Shown in pieces: positions 52,519 through 61,580 of a stretch of 64,000 bases of DNA. The stretch spans positions 38,480 through 102,479 of the forward strand of contig JAEWVR010000019.1 in assembly GCA_023459055.1 (NCBI GenBank), written 5' to 3'. Position 1 is the first letter of the stretch, and every line of letters begins with the position of its first letter. The notes under the pieces are model-generated. The model was not told the origin of the DNA. It saw nothing but the letters and a program-made list of their open reading frames with translations, and did not search any database. Both the position numbers and the translations under genes were made by a program. Origin of the DNA: Fibrobacterota bacterium. GTDB taxonomy: Bacteria; Fibrobacterota; Chitinivibrionia; Chitinivibrionales; Chitinispirillaceae.

Positions 52519-53268
52519 TTACGTATCTTCTGTCAAATACTTCACAAGCATCGACCGTAACCCGGTCTCCTCAGGAAAGCGCTGATACCGGAAATGTAAC
52601 CTGTCAAGTATCTCGCTTGCGTTTTCGTCAAGGTTTAACAAATAGGTAGGTATATCATCTGTTTCCTGATATTCCGGAGCACATAGTGCATTCTCGGAAA
52701 AGCTCATATATATTCTGCAGGTAAGCGGACGCACCTTGTAAATACTGCACGCACCGTTTTCTGAAAGCAGCGGACAGGTACGGTTCATCTGATAAAAAAC
52801 GGATAATACGAGATCAATATAATCAATAGTACCAGTATCATCGATATCGCTCATTCTGTCAATAGTCAGCTTCTCGATATTATTCAAAATCGCTTCGTCC
52901 TCAATACATTGAGCAACAATCTTTTCAATGCTGTCAGGAAAATATTTCCTAAGATACTCAGCAATAATCGCTGCTTCAAATGAGTTGACATCCTCAACCC
53001 AGTGGTTGCAGCAATATGCACAGCCCCGCTTGCAGCTGACTTTATAATTATTATGCTGTATCACCATCTGCTGATATTGTTCAAACAGCTCAAACACCCT
53101 AAAATAGCTCAGCTTGAAATCGTCAGCAAGACATGACTGCGCATTGCCGTTTTCCATGGACTCCAACGCACGCACAATCCCATTATGTACCGCACGCGCT
53201 TCAGGAGGTATCCTGAGGAGCTCTTTCTGAACAGGGAATTTTTGAATATTATCAGTATCGTTATGCAT
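52519..53268 (-). CDS. YkgJ-family cysteine-cluster protein
   Basis: This 249-aa protein has the cluster motif CKRGCAYCCNHW near residue 79 and a second block CPLLSENGACSIYKVRPLTCR near 172-192. These Cys residues match the zinc/iron-chelating YkgJ family. The function is not settled. It follows the Wzi-like gene closely (about 3 bp between stop and start), so co-translation is likely. Confidence 0.85.
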   Translation of the reverse strand: MHNDTDNIQKFPVQKELLRIPPEARAVHNGIVRALESMENGNAQSCLADDFKLSYFRVFELFEQYQQMVIQHNNYKVSCKRGCAYCCNHWVEDVNSFEAAIIAEYLRKYFPDSIEKIVAQCIEDEAILNNIEKLTIDRMSDIDDTGTIDYIDLVLSVFYQMNRTCPLLSENGACSIYKVRPLTCRIYMSFSENALCAPEYQETDDIPTYLLNLDENASEILDRLHFRYQRFPEETGLRSMLVKYLTEDT

Positions 53269-53271
53269 CTG

Positions 53272-54735
53272 TTAATCCGGCAGTTTGATGATAAGGTCGC
53301 TGTAATGAAGTGTTACTGTTGCATTGATACGTGGCTCGTAATCACTGTCCTTCACACCGTTTATTTCACTTTTTGTAAACACATTGTCAAAAGTCAAAGC
53401 TATATTGACATAATCCCTGAAGTATCCGTTAACGGTCAACCCTATAGTTGCCGTACGAATCTCTGTTGTGACAGCATCTTCATAGGGTAATCCGTGAGTG
53501 TGCTGAAGATCATTCCATTTACTTAATGGTGAATTTTCTCCTTTAATACCATAGCCGCCATGCAGTGATGCAGCCCAGTAATTTTTCCCGATTACTGTAT
53601 AACCTGCATTTATATCAAAACCATCATTCTGCGCAAATCCAAGACTTTTCCCAAGATACGTATATCGTTCACCATTGAGTGTATTTGCATCCGGAACCGT
53701 ATAGAGCCATTTGGAACGGTAATTGTACTCCAGCTTAACCGAATTCTCAAGCTGCAAAGGTACCGGATTGCGCCAGTAAAGCCCCATATCCATCCCCCAG
53801 TGCGCAGGTTCCTTATCAGTAACAACCTCATTGTCAACCTGAAAATCATCCCAGACAACCTGCCCCTTGAACGCGATATTCTCAGTGAACGGTTTGATAT
53901 CCCATTGCACTCCGATCATCAGATTGCCATCACCTTCCATGTTGGTATTGATAACCGAATAAATCGAAAACGGGTTAACGTATGAGAAATCGGGAAATCC
54001 ACCATGACGGGTAAAAAGAAGACTCTCAAAAATGCCAAAAGTCAACCATTTTGCCGGCATGATATTCAACACATGTGCAGTAAAATAACGATTAATTTCA
54101 CCTTGTGCATCCCATTCTGAATGTTTCAACGGGAACGCTGTAAAGAGATGCCTGAATTCAAAAATCCGCGAATAGAGCTGCCACTCAAATGCATCATAGG
54201 TATAAGGAATTGACGAAAGAAAAAGACTGCGGTCTGCAAACGGACCCCAGTTCCGTTCTGTTCTTCCAAGACGAAACATTCCATGTTTCCAGTTTGCCTG
54301 CAAGAATGCCTCTTCAATGCGCCCGCGTACAATGCGGTCCGGATGTGCGGGATAAAATCCATCGTAATCATAGGCCTTATCAACATGCAAGGTTTGACGA
54401 ACAAGAACATTGTGATAAACGATACTATTGAGAAACGCTATTTCCAGAGGAGCTTCATTACCAAGTACAGGATCATTGTAATAACCACCACTTGAAAACT
54501 GTGGTTCAAAGTACCAGTGATTATGGCTCATTTTTACACTATCAGGCCACATTGATTTGTCAAAAAGAGATACACCACTGATACCATCATGAAACATATC
54601 ACTCACTGAACTTTTTTCTGCTGCAAGAGCATCTCTGGCCATAAGATAGTATGGATACCGCCAGTTTGCGTTCTGCACAGTCTCAGCAGCAAGCGTCGCC
54701 ACGACAGACACAATAATAATCATTATTCTTTTCAT
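53272..54735 (-). CDS. Wzi-like capsule assembly outer-membrane protein
   Basis: This protein of about 487 aa has a signal peptide after the second ATG (MKRIMIIIVSVVATLAAE). I chose that ATG (AGGA 8 nt upstream) over the one six codons earlier. The body is a beta-barrel with the conserved FRLGRTERNWGPFADRSLFLS and NPFSIYSVINTNMEGDGN segments seen in Caps_assemb_Wzi-type proteins. The adjacent WbaP-like gene supports a role in attaching or exporting surface polysaccharide. Confidence 0.75.
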   Translation of the reverse strand: MKRIMIIIVSVVATLAAETVQNANWRYPYYLMARDALAAEKSSVSDMFHDGISGVSLFDKSMWPDSVKMSHNHWYFEPQFSSGGYYNDPVLGNEAPLEIAFLNSIVYHNVLVRQTLHVDKAYDYDGFYPAHPDRIVRGRIEEAFLQANWKHGMFRLGRTERNWGPFADRSLFLSSIPYTYDAFEWQLYSRIFEFRHLFTAFPLKHSEWDAQGEINRYFTAHVLNIMPAKWLTFGIFESLLFTRHGGFPDFSYVNPFSIYSVINTNMEGDGNLMIGVQWDIKPFTENIAFKGQVVWDDFQVDNEVVTDKEPAHWGMDMGLYWRNPVPLQLENSVKLEYNYRSKWLYTVPDANTLNGERYTYLGKSLGFAQNDGFDINAGYTVIGKNYWAASLHGGYGIKGENSPLSKWNDLQHTHGLPYEDAVTTEIRTATIGLTVNGYFRDYVNIALTFDNVFTKSEINGVKDSDYEPRINATVTLHYSDLIIKLPD

Positions 54736-54833
54736 TACCAGAATCCTGTTCATTCAAACAGTTTCAACACTGCCGAATCGATATGGGGTATTAAAACATT
54801 GTCAATAGACGAAAAACCATGGTGCAGGAATAA

Positions 54834-56210
54834 TCAATACGCGCTGTCGCGTTCAAACAGCACCAGTACAGTTTTAATAATAATCTTTACATCTTTCCAG
54901 ATGCTCCAGTGGTCAATATATTTCAGATCAAGCTTAACAATTTCATCAAAGTTTGTGATACGGTTTCTGCCACTGACCTGCCACATACCGGTAATACCCG
55001 GTTTAATGCTTATTCTGCGGTGATGCCACTTCTGATATTTTGATACCTCATCGGGTGTCGGAGGCCTTGTTCCGACAAGTGACATTTCACCTTTGATAAC
55101 ATTGATAAACTGCGGCAGTTCATCAAGACTCAATTTCCGCATGAACTTGCCGATTGTTGTCACACGCGGATCATCCTTCATTTTAAACACCGCACCATCA
55201 CACTGATTGAATTTTGCAAGCTCTTTTTTCTTCGCCTCTGCATCATTACACATTGATCTGAATTTGTAAATAATAAACCGTTTGCCGTTTTTCCCGACAC
55301 GTACCTGCTTAAAAAATACCGGACCGCTGGATGTCAGTTTTATGGCGAGTGCAAGCCAGGGATAAAGAAAAAGAAGAATTCCAACGCCGGCAAAACCACC
55401 TGCAAGATCAAAAATACGCTTAAAGACAAGCTGATCGGGATCAAGTTCCACGGTATGCGAGAGAAGTGTCGGTCTGTCAAGAAACCGGTGATATTCCCAA
55501 CGTGCAAACAATGTCGCACCGGAAATATTCATAAATACACGGGCCGGCCTACCCATCTCTTCACAGATCTGAAGAAACGTATCAATTGAAACCCCATCTT
55601 TTGTCAACTTCCGTGGCACACAGATAAAAACCTCTTCGATGTATGCGGTTTTCAGGTATTCTTCAAACTCAGGCGGCGATATCGAAATATCAAATTTTTC
55701 AACAACACGAAGTCCCCACTCAGGATGACAACTGATCTCCTGGTATACCTGTGACGCTCCCCGTCCCCGCCCGAGAATAAGAATCGGAGTGATATTTTTA
55801 TTATTTCTGCGCAGTTTCCAGATAATCGATTTTATCAGCATCTTTTCAGCTGCGATAAAAACAAATGCAATAACACTGAATATCAGGTACAGGTAACGAC
55901 TGTTATAGCTATCGGGAACCAGGTACATTAACGCAGCACCAAGTATACATGCACTTAAAAAGATCATCACTATCCGCCTGAATAACCGGTCCATCCAGTT
56001 AAAATTCAAAATGGAAAAAAGTTGACGAGTCCAGGCAAAATAGAGATAAAAAATCAGCAATCCTATAAGTATAAACAGATAGTTCGTAATCGGACCAAGT
56101 GGTCGGTACAGGTGTGAGACTGTGTACCCGATATAAAACGCCAGTGCAATCAGTACGCAATCCAGAACAGCAATAGACTGTTTAACAAATGATGAGTGTT
56201 CTTTTAGCAT
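54834..56210 (-). CDS. undecaprenyl-phosphate sugar phosphotransferase (WbaP/EpsE type)
   Basis: This 458-aa inner-membrane enzyme starts surface polysaccharide synthesis by loading a sugar phosphate onto undecaprenyl phosphate. Four to five membrane helices occupy about 10-125, a CoA-binding-like domain about 140-250, and the C-terminal catalytic domain (about 265-458) starts with FKRIFDLAGG. Key motifs are KFRSM, KLSLDELPQ (catalytic Asp-Glu), LVGTRPP and KPGITGMWQVSGRN. The sugar cannot be told from sequence. No further glycosyltransferase or flippase gene is in the window. It precedes the Wzi-like gene on the same strand. Confidence 0.93.
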   Translation of the reverse strand: MLKEHSSFVKQSIAVLDCVLIALAFYIGYTVSHLYRPLGPITNYLFILIGLLIFYLYFAWTRQLFSILNFNWMDRLFRRIVMIFLSACILGAALMYLVPDSYNSRYLYLIFSVIAFVFIAAEKMLIKSIIWKLRRNNKNITPILILGRGRGASQVYQEISCHPEWGLRVVEKFDISISPPEFEEYLKTAYIEEVFICVPRKLTKDGVSIDTFLQICEEMGRPARVFMNISGATLFARWEYHRFLDRPTLLSHTVELDPDQLVFKRIFDLAGGFAGVGILLFLYPWLALAIKLTSSGPVFFKQVRVGKNGKRFIIYKFRSMCNDAEAKKKELAKFNQCDGAVFKMKDDPRVTTIGKFMRKLSLDELPQFINVIKGEMSLVGTRPPTPDEVSKYQKWHHRRISIKPGITGMWQVSGRNRITNFDEIVKLDLKYIDHWSIWKDVKIIIKTVLVLFERDSAY

Positions 56211-56229
56211 ATGTTGAAAAATAACAAAT

Positions 56230-56318
56230 GGGCAGGGGGAAAGGAAGGAAAGGAAGATAAGGAAGAGAAGAAGGAAAGGAAGAAGAAGGAAGGTTGAGGT
56301 TGAGGTTGAGGAAGAGGT
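56230..56318. repeat. GGAAG-type purine tract with GTTGAG triplication
   Basis: Units such as AAGGAAGG, AAGGAAG and AGAAGAAGG run for about 60 bp, followed by GGTTGAGGTTGAGGTTGAGG. It begins immediately after the coaE stop codon and ends near the start of the WbaP-like gene. Read on the transcribed strand it is CTTCC-rich, like the tract at 16951-17026. Confidence 0.75.
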
Positions 56319-56942
56319 TTAAGATGAGGCGGAGATTTTTGCTTCCAATAGTTCCTTTACATGAGTGCATTTGGACTTAAGGTCGTCGATAGAACCATTG
56401 TTTAGTATATCGATCCACATGTAACCATTTGATTTTTTGAATAGTGTTTCCTGTTCGGTAATTCGTTTCTGAAGATCATTCTTTGAAAGTACACCTTGCG
56501 ACCGCTTAAAAAGCCGCTCCAAACGCAACTCTGTCGGAGCATCAACCCAGATAAGCAGATCAAACCAGGGCTCAATCTTCCATAATGGAATCAACGCGGC
56601 ATCAAGAAGGACACATCGAATCGCAGGGGCATAGGATTTAGTCATATGGTGATACAAATGCTGAAGCAACGGCGGATGAACTATGGTATTAAGCTTTTTA
56701 AGTGCAACGGGTGAGTTAAAAACAATTGATCCGAGCAAGGTAAAATCGATAGATTGATCAGGGCAAACATTTTCACCAAATGTTTTTTTTAATTCCAGTT
56801 TGATCTCTGTACTTTCAAGCATCAGTGATTTTGCAATTTGATCTGCATCTAAGCTTAGTAAGGATGGTAATTCAAGCAACTTTATACAGGATGATTTTCC
56901 GGAACCCATATATCCTGCAATACCGATTTTCAGAGGTGACAT
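56319..56942 (-). CDS. coaE: dephospho-CoA kinase
   Basis: This enzyme phosphorylates dephospho-CoA to CoA. The P-loop is GYMGSGKS (10-17), followed by LLSLDADQIAKSL. The HPPL segment and the WVDAPTELRLERLFKR lid motif are present. The length of 207 aa is normal. Its ATG overlaps the stop of the upstream phosphatase gene by one base (TGATG). Confidence 0.92.
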   Translation of the reverse strand: MSPLKIGIAGYMGSGKSSCIKLLELPSLLSLDADQIAKSLMLESTEIKLELKKTFGENVCPDQSIDFTLLGSIVFNSPVALKKLNTIVHPPLLQHLYHHMTKSYAPAIRCVLLDAALIPLWKIEPWFDLLIWVDAPTELRLERLFKRSQGVLSKNDLQKRITEQETLFKKSNGYMWIDILNNGSIDDLKSKCTHVKELLEAKISASS

Positions 56943-58147
56943 CAGGTCTCGCTTATTGAGAATTTCTTAACAATTCTGATTCTGTTGCCCCGCTCATTAA
57001 AGTCTATTTCATCAACATAGTGACGGACAATGAACAATCCGCGTCCACAATCCCTTTCGAGATTTTCAGGAAGTGTCGGATCCGGCAACGCATTCGGATC
57101 ATACCCCGGCCCCTCATCCATGATTGCAATCTCAGCCTTTACACGTGAGATTACATGACCGATGGTGACTTTTTTGGTATAATCACGCTTATGACCATGT
57201 AATATCGCATTTACTATTAGTTCTGTCAATGTAATTTTCATTTTCCGGATTGCTTCATCAGGGTACCCGTAAACATCAAGCGTACTCAGAATGACACCGA
57301 TCGCACTATCCATCTCCTCAAAGTAACTTATAAACTGAAGATACACAGGGTCACCGGTATCAAAGCCAAGCTGTTCCTTGATCTGGTTCTTTCTTGACTG
57401 AGTAAGAACTTCAATTGCCACCGCGGTAACATCATCCCGCACTGCCTCCTGTTCGACACATTTCGAGTATTTTTCTCTTAATGAATCCAGTAATTTATTA
57501 TGTGTTCCATTGTTTAATTCATCAAGTGCATGTTTCTCAAACATTTTTCGTGCAATCTGGACATTATCGGCATAGAGTTGGTAAATGCCGTCGGTAAACA
57601 TCAAAAGACAATCACCCGGACTAAGATAGATACTCTGTTCATCGTAGAAACCATTTTCAAAAACACCGATAAACGTCCCTGTTCCTTTCAACGGAATAAG
57701 CGTAGCATCCTTTTTGCGATAAACGACAGGATAAATATGCCCTGCATTTCCATAGGTCAGTTTATTATCATGAAGATCAAGGTAGCCTAAAAATGCGGTG
57801 AAATGAAATTCAGCCGGAACATCACGGATTATTTCCATATTCACCCGCTCAAGGACAGCCCGTGGCGACTGGATGTTGCGGATATGTTTGGAAAAGCAGA
57901 CCTTTGCCATAGCAGAGATCAGCGTTGATGTAACCCCATACCCGCTTACATCATAGATAAGAAAGGCAAGAATATCTTTGGAGATGTGAATAATATCAAA
58001 AAGATCACCACCAAGTGCGTTGCATGGCATAAACATGGAGTCGATATCCAGCCCATCAATAGCAGGAATAGTATGAGGAACCATAGCAAGCTGGATCTTC
58101 CTCGCTACGCTGAGATCTTTGTCATTTTCAGTCAAACTATTTTCCAT
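56942..58147 (-). CDS. SpoIIE/RsbU-type serine phosphatase fused to HATPase (RsbW-like) domain
   Basis: This 401-aa protein carries a PP2C-type phosphatase at about 10-245 (ARKIQLAMVPHTIP, ALGGDLFDI, YDVSGYGVTS, FTDGIYQL, RDDVTAVAIEV). The anti-sigma-type histidine-kinase ATPase domain is at about 285-398 (TELIVNAILHGH, MDEGPGYD, GRGLFIVRHYVDEI). In partner-switching systems these two activities oppose each other on an anti-sigma-factor antagonist; here they are in one chain. No STAS-domain antagonist or sigma factor is adjacent. It is translationally coupled to coaE. Confidence 0.88.
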   Translation of the reverse strand: MENSLTENDKDLSVARKIQLAMVPHTIPAIDGLDIDSMFMPCNALGGDLFDIIHISKDILAFLIYDVSGYGVTSTLISAMAKVCFSKHIRNIQSPRAVLERVNMEIIRDVPAEFHFTAFLGYLDLHDNKLTYGNAGHIYPVVYRKKDATLIPLKGTGTFIGVFENGFYDEQSIYLSPGDCLLMFTDGIYQLYADNVQIARKMFEKHALDELNNGTHNKLLDSLREKYSKCVEQEAVRDDVTAVAIEVLTQSRKNQIKEQLGFDTGDPVYLQFISYFEEMDSAIGVILSTLDVYGYPDEAIRKMKITLTELIVNAILHGHKRDYTKKVTIGHVISRVKAEIAIMDEGPGYDPNALPDPTLPENLERDCGRGLFIVRHYVDEIDFNERGNRIRIVKKFSISET

Positions 58148-58486
58148 TCAAACAAATAACTTCTAAACAGGAAGTGTGCCCTGCACTAACAGCTGTGTAT
58201 CTATACTATTGTATCTTAATAACTAAAAAAGTCGATAGTAATTCGTATGATGGACGGAGGTGCCGGTTGATAGCGGGAATTGGAGTATAACGTGAAGCGT
58301 TTCTCACGCGGAGACGCGGAGCGCGCGGAGTTTAAGAATGAAGACTGTAAAAAATCCGGGTAAACCCTCTTGAATTTCTGCTGCTAAAAACTATATTACA
58401 GTTAATTCCGCATGAATCTGGATGTGAAGATTCTGCAAATTGATTAAAAAAATACCGTTTTATGCAAAATGATGAGGAGTCCGCGT
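58148..58486. other. non-coding gap with a short GC-rich repeat
   Basis: Around 58302-58331 the text CTCACGCGGAGACGCGGAG is a short tandem GC-rich repeat of a type seen dispersed in other genomes. A strong ribosome site (GAGGAG) precedes the ATG of the truncated comM gene. I see no other feature. Confidence 0.45.
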
Positions 58487-59020
58487 ATGTTGGCAAAACT
58501 TCGCTCTATGGCAGTTCTGGGAATTGATGCATTCGAAATTACAATTGAATCGGATCTTACTGAAATGATCCCGAGTTTTACGATTGTCGGTCTGCCCGAC
58601 GGAGCGGTTCGTGAGTCAAAGGAACGGGTGCTGTCCGCAATGAAAAACTGTGGCTATGAGTTCCCGCTTGGTAAAATCACGATCAATATGGCACCCGCCG
58701 ATATGAAAAAAGAGGGATCTGCATTCGACCTGCCAATTGCTATCGGTATTCTCATGACATCCGGTCAGGTTTCTATTAAATCAATCGACCTTTACACAAT
58801 CATTGGCGAACTGTCTCTTGATGGTTCCGTAAAAAAAGTAAAAGGGGCACTCTCGATGGCGATCAGGGCACGGGAGATGGGAATTAAAAAGATGCTCGTC
58901 CCGCGGGAGAATGCAATGGAAGCCTCTGTAGCTGACGGTGTTGATATCTATCCAGTCGACAACTTGTCAGACGCGATCTCATTTCTACAGTGCTTGCCCA
59001 TTATTGCTCCTATGTTGTAA
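58487..59020 (+). pseudogene. comM: truncated YifB/ComM-like protein (N-terminal ChlI domain only)
   Basis: The first ~170 residues follow the YifB/ComM N-terminal domain closely: MAVLGIDAFEITIESDL, FTIVGLPDGAVRESKERVLSA, ITINMAPADMKKEGSAFDLP and LDGSVKKVKGALSMA. The frame then changes at FLQCLPIIAPML and stops. Family members are about 500 aa and continue into a Mg-chelatase-type AAA+ domain with Walker motifs; that domain is missing, and I see no trace of it downstream. ComM normally drives branch migration in natural transformation and needs the motor. The break lies at the edge of the Rhs locus. Confidence 0.82.
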
Positions 59021-59114
59021 TTTGTATCGTAGCGTAGGAGTAATATGTTTTACCGGGTCTAGAAAAAATCGTGGGTTGGTCGAGCGTTTACGTTGCTCTG
59101 GTGCAACTCATCAC

Positions 59115-59651
59115 TTACAGTTTAATATACTTTTTATACCGATTGATATAATTTGTACTAAATTCTATAGTCGTTATATCCTTAATTTTAAGCTCAAACA
59201 CTTTTTTAACCCATTTACCAGTTCCATCAAAGTGCCTCATTTTTATGGTCTCGCCATTTACATCTAATAAAGAGCCAATAAGAAATTGTTCGATTTTTGG
59301 TCCTTCTATTTGGACATTAACAATCACACATTTATCTTTAAGATCAGATAGCACAGTATACATGTCATGCATATCAATTTTACAAGGCACTCTTATTTTA
59401 TTTATATCTCCATCATTTTTCAGTATCTTTTCCTGAAATTTGATAGTTTCATTAGTTTCTACTTTTATAATATCCTCCATACGGATTATTTTAAAACCGT
59501 CAAGGTAAAAGTCATATTTTTTTAAAATTAGTACAAGATTTTTACTATAGCCAAAAACAAATCCATATAAAATATTCTCATCTATTTTTCCATTTCGTTG
59601 AATAGAAATTAGCGAATAGTTAGTATGGTAACGTTTTAATCGAATAGCCAT
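59115..59651 (-). CDS. candidate immunity protein 2 of the Rhs locus
   Basis: This 178-aa protein, AT-rich and rich in Lys and Ile, shows a beta-rich pattern with two similar halves (VLILKKYDFYLDGFKIIRMED; QFLIGSLLDVNGETIKMRHF) that could be Sm-like or immunity-type domains. It lies directly after the displaced Rhs tip, the usual place for a cognate immunity gene. The family is not recognised. Confidence 0.5.
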   Translation of the reverse strand: MAIRLKRYHTNYSLISIQRNGKIDENILYGFVFGYSKNLVLILKKYDFYLDGFKIIRMEDIIKVETNETIKFQEKILKNDGDINKIRVPCKIDMHDMYTVLSDLKDKCVIVNVQIEGPKIEQFLIGSLLDVNGETIKMRHFDGTGKWVKKVFELKIKDITTIEFSTNYINRYKKYIKL

Positions 59652-59736
59652 ATTTCATTGCCTTTTTTTAAATTATAAATTATATACAAATATACATCAA
59701 CCTGACAGACGTTTTCATTGTCAATATGTTGTTTTA

Positions 59737-60214
59737 TCAATAAGGTCTTCTTGCATCGCCTTTCTCTCCCCTTTTATCTTTCTTTTTCCTGGCTTGACCC
59801 TTTTGATGTTTTTCCTCTGTACTTGGTCTTGCATTCTTAGTATGCTCGCCTTCTTGTTTGATTGCCTCATCGTCAGCTAACTTACAAATATCAGCAATTT
59901 TGTCACCAATTATTGCACCAACTATTATACCAATTCCAGCCTCTATCGCTTTTTCACCTATTACTAAAGGAATGAGAATGACAATTGCAAGTTTGCCCTC
60001 TGGATCCATAAAATTGACAGGATCACTATTTACATACCGGTATAAATTCGCATCCCCACCCTCAAACCCTATTGGGTCTTTACTTGTCCACCGCCCTGCA
60101 AAAGCATCATAATCACGTACGCCAAATCGTACAAAACCTGTTTCTGAATCATACAACCCTCCGGCGAATCCAAAGGGGGTAAATCGTTTGTTGGGATTTT
60201 TTTGGAGTATATTT
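59737..60214 (-). pseudogene. displaced orphan Rhs tip (core end plus C-terminal toxin)
   Basis: The frame reads FTPFGFAGGLYDSETGFVRF, RDYDAFAGRWTSKDPIGFEG and NLYRYVNSDPVNFMDPEG, the end of an Rhs core, followed by a toxin region of about 85 residues with two hydrophobic stretches and a basic tail (KGQARKKKDKRGEKGD). It has no normal start: the open frame begins right after the stop of the candidate immunity gene 1. The first 189 bp (59996-60184) duplicate the core end of the full rhs gene. This is the usual structure of an orphan tip that can be brought into the main gene by recombination. Confidence 0.8.
59996..60184 (-). repeat. direct repeat, copy 2 (Rhs core end)
   Basis: This 189-bp stretch aligns without gaps to 60961-61149 and looks about 90 percent identical by eye, with the longest identical run in the RDYDAF...YDSETG part. 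It provides homology for swapping toxin tips. Confidence 0.85.
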
Positions 60215-60640
60215 CTAAGGATGATCTACTGTCAACGAATATTTATTAATCATAGTGATGGATTTTGATCGTGCCTGAGCAGCAGAGTTTTTCTTCCCTT
60301 TACACCAGCAAAAATAAAACTGTAATTGATATGCAATTGAAGACAAAATGCCTGCAAGCGCATTATCTCTTCCAATTTCCTTCTTTTTAATTAAAAAATC
60401 TCCAGTCGCAACTTTAATATACGGTTCACAATTTTTATTAAAAGGTTCGAAAAAAATTGAGTAACATAAATCTCCATCTTTTGCATAGATTTTTTCTTCA
60501 GGATACAAATAGATGGGCACACGAATCGGAAAAACATAATACATCCTCAACCACTTTGCAAATCTCAGCACAGCCAAAGCAACTTCAGGATCCACTTTAT
60601 TGGTTCTGATTCTAAGACCAGTTCGTTTAGTTTTTTGCAT
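60215..60640 (-). CDS. candidate immunity protein 1 of the Rhs locus
   Basis: This protein of about 141 aa starts at the ATG at 60640, 16 bp after the rhs stop and preceded by GGGG; an upstream GTG start would overlap rhs. It is basic at the N-terminus with several Cys (CYSIFFEPFNKNCEPY; FYFCWCKGKK). It sits between the rhs gene and the displaced tip, as immunity genes do. No family is recognised. Confidence 0.55.
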   Translation of the reverse strand: MQKTKRTGLRIRTNKVDPEVALAVLRFAKWLRMYYVFPIRVPIYLYPEEKIYAKDGDLCYSIFFEPFNKNCEPYIKVATGDFLIKKKEIGRDNALAGILSSIAYQLQFYFCWCKGKKNSAAQARSKSITMINKYSLTVDHP

Positions 60641-60656
60641 TAACACCCCATTTAGA

Positions 60657-61523
60657 TCATTTGTATTTTCTATGGTCACGGCCAGGCGTATGACTTTTTA
60701 GTGGTTTTGGAGGATTGCGCTGTTTCCAATTTTCATTTTTCTTTTTCTCTTTCATTTCTCTACCTTGTTTTTTCTGACCCGGTCTTGCATTTATATCATT
60801 TTTCGATCTTTCTAAATAATTATCCACTAATTCACAAATTTCATACCCGACATAAATCGCTGATCCAACAATTACGACAGTAATCACTATTTCAGGAGCA
60901 AATATTGCTGCTGCAACAGGACCTACAGTGACAACCTGCTGTACAAGAGTCGCATTTTCCCCCTCAGGATCAACAAAATTGACAGGATCACTACTTACAT
61001 ATCGGTAAAGATTTACATCTCCACCCTCAAACCCGATCGGATCCTTACTTGTCCACCTCTCTGCAAAAGCATCATAATCACGTACGCCAAATCGTACAAA
61101 ACCTGTTTCTGAATCATACAACCCTCCGGCAAATCCAAATGGAGTAAATCCGGGGTTGTTATCTGATAATACTATACCGTACTCATCATAGTCAATTCTT
61201 TGGACGATTTCACCGGTGTTACTTTTTACAACCGCACGGACACTCCCAAGATGATCGGTTATCAATCGGAAGGTTTCGCCATTTTTCACCATGTATTCCG
61301 GAACATTAATTTGTGTTCCGTAAACATACCGGGCAACTACATTGTTCTGACCATCGTATTCGAGAGCTGGTTTTAACAGACCATCGTAGACCCATTTTTT
61401 AACAAGAACACCATTAACCTTTTTTCCGATCCTTCTGTTTTTGTCATCAACAATGTATTCAATTGTTTTCCCATTCGGTAACACAACAGACTTAATATTA
61501 CCCAGTACATCATAAGTATATAT
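60657..61523 (-). CDS. 3' part of rhs polymorphic toxin gene, cut by IS
   Basis: The frame is open from the IS boundary (TYDVLGNIKSVVLPNGKTIE) to the stop at 60657. It contains YD-repeat sequence, the core end PFGFAGGLYDSETGFVRFGV, GFEGGDVNLYRYVSSDPVNF and DPEG, and then a variable C-terminal region of about 90 residues. That region has hydrophobic stretches and a basic end (KSHTPGRDHRKYK) and is probably the toxin. The 5' part, including any signal or export domain, lies beyond the IS, outside the window. As interrupted it probably does not express a full toxin. Confidence 0.85.
   Translation of the reverse strand: MYTYDVLGNIKSVVLPNGKTIEYIVDDKNRRIGKKVNGVLVKKWVYDGLLKPALEYDGQNNVVARYVYGTQINVPEYMVKNGETFRLITDHLGSVRAVVKSNTGEIVQRIDYDEYGIVLSDNNPGFTPFGFAGGLYDSETGFVRFGVRDYDAFAERWTSKDPIGFEGGDVNLYRYVSSDPVNFVDPEGENATLVQQVVTVGPVAAAIFAPEIVITVVIVGSAIYVGYEICELVDNYLERSKNDINARPGQKKQGREMKEKKKNENWKQRNPPKPLKSHTPGRDHRKYK
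60961..61149 (-). repeat. direct repeat, copy 1 (Rhs core end)
   Basis: This is the counterpart of 59996-60184 inside the main rhs gene. It covers the last core motifs up to DPEG and ends where the two toxin tips diverge. Confidence 0.85.
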
Positions 61524-61540
61524 TCAGACCACCTGACCTA
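61524..61540 (-). repeat. IS left terminal inverted repeat
   Basis: This is a perfect match in inverted orientation to 63984-64000; similarity fades after base 17. Confidence 0.95.
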
Positions 61541-61580
61541 TCTGGATTTTTAGTTGACACCAAATTTGCCGCAGACTGAT

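Noticed and set aside
56182..56370. Leftward open frame across the purine tract
   Set aside because: It is low-complexity (Leu/Pro/Ser from the repeat) and overlaps both coaE and the sugar-transferase start.
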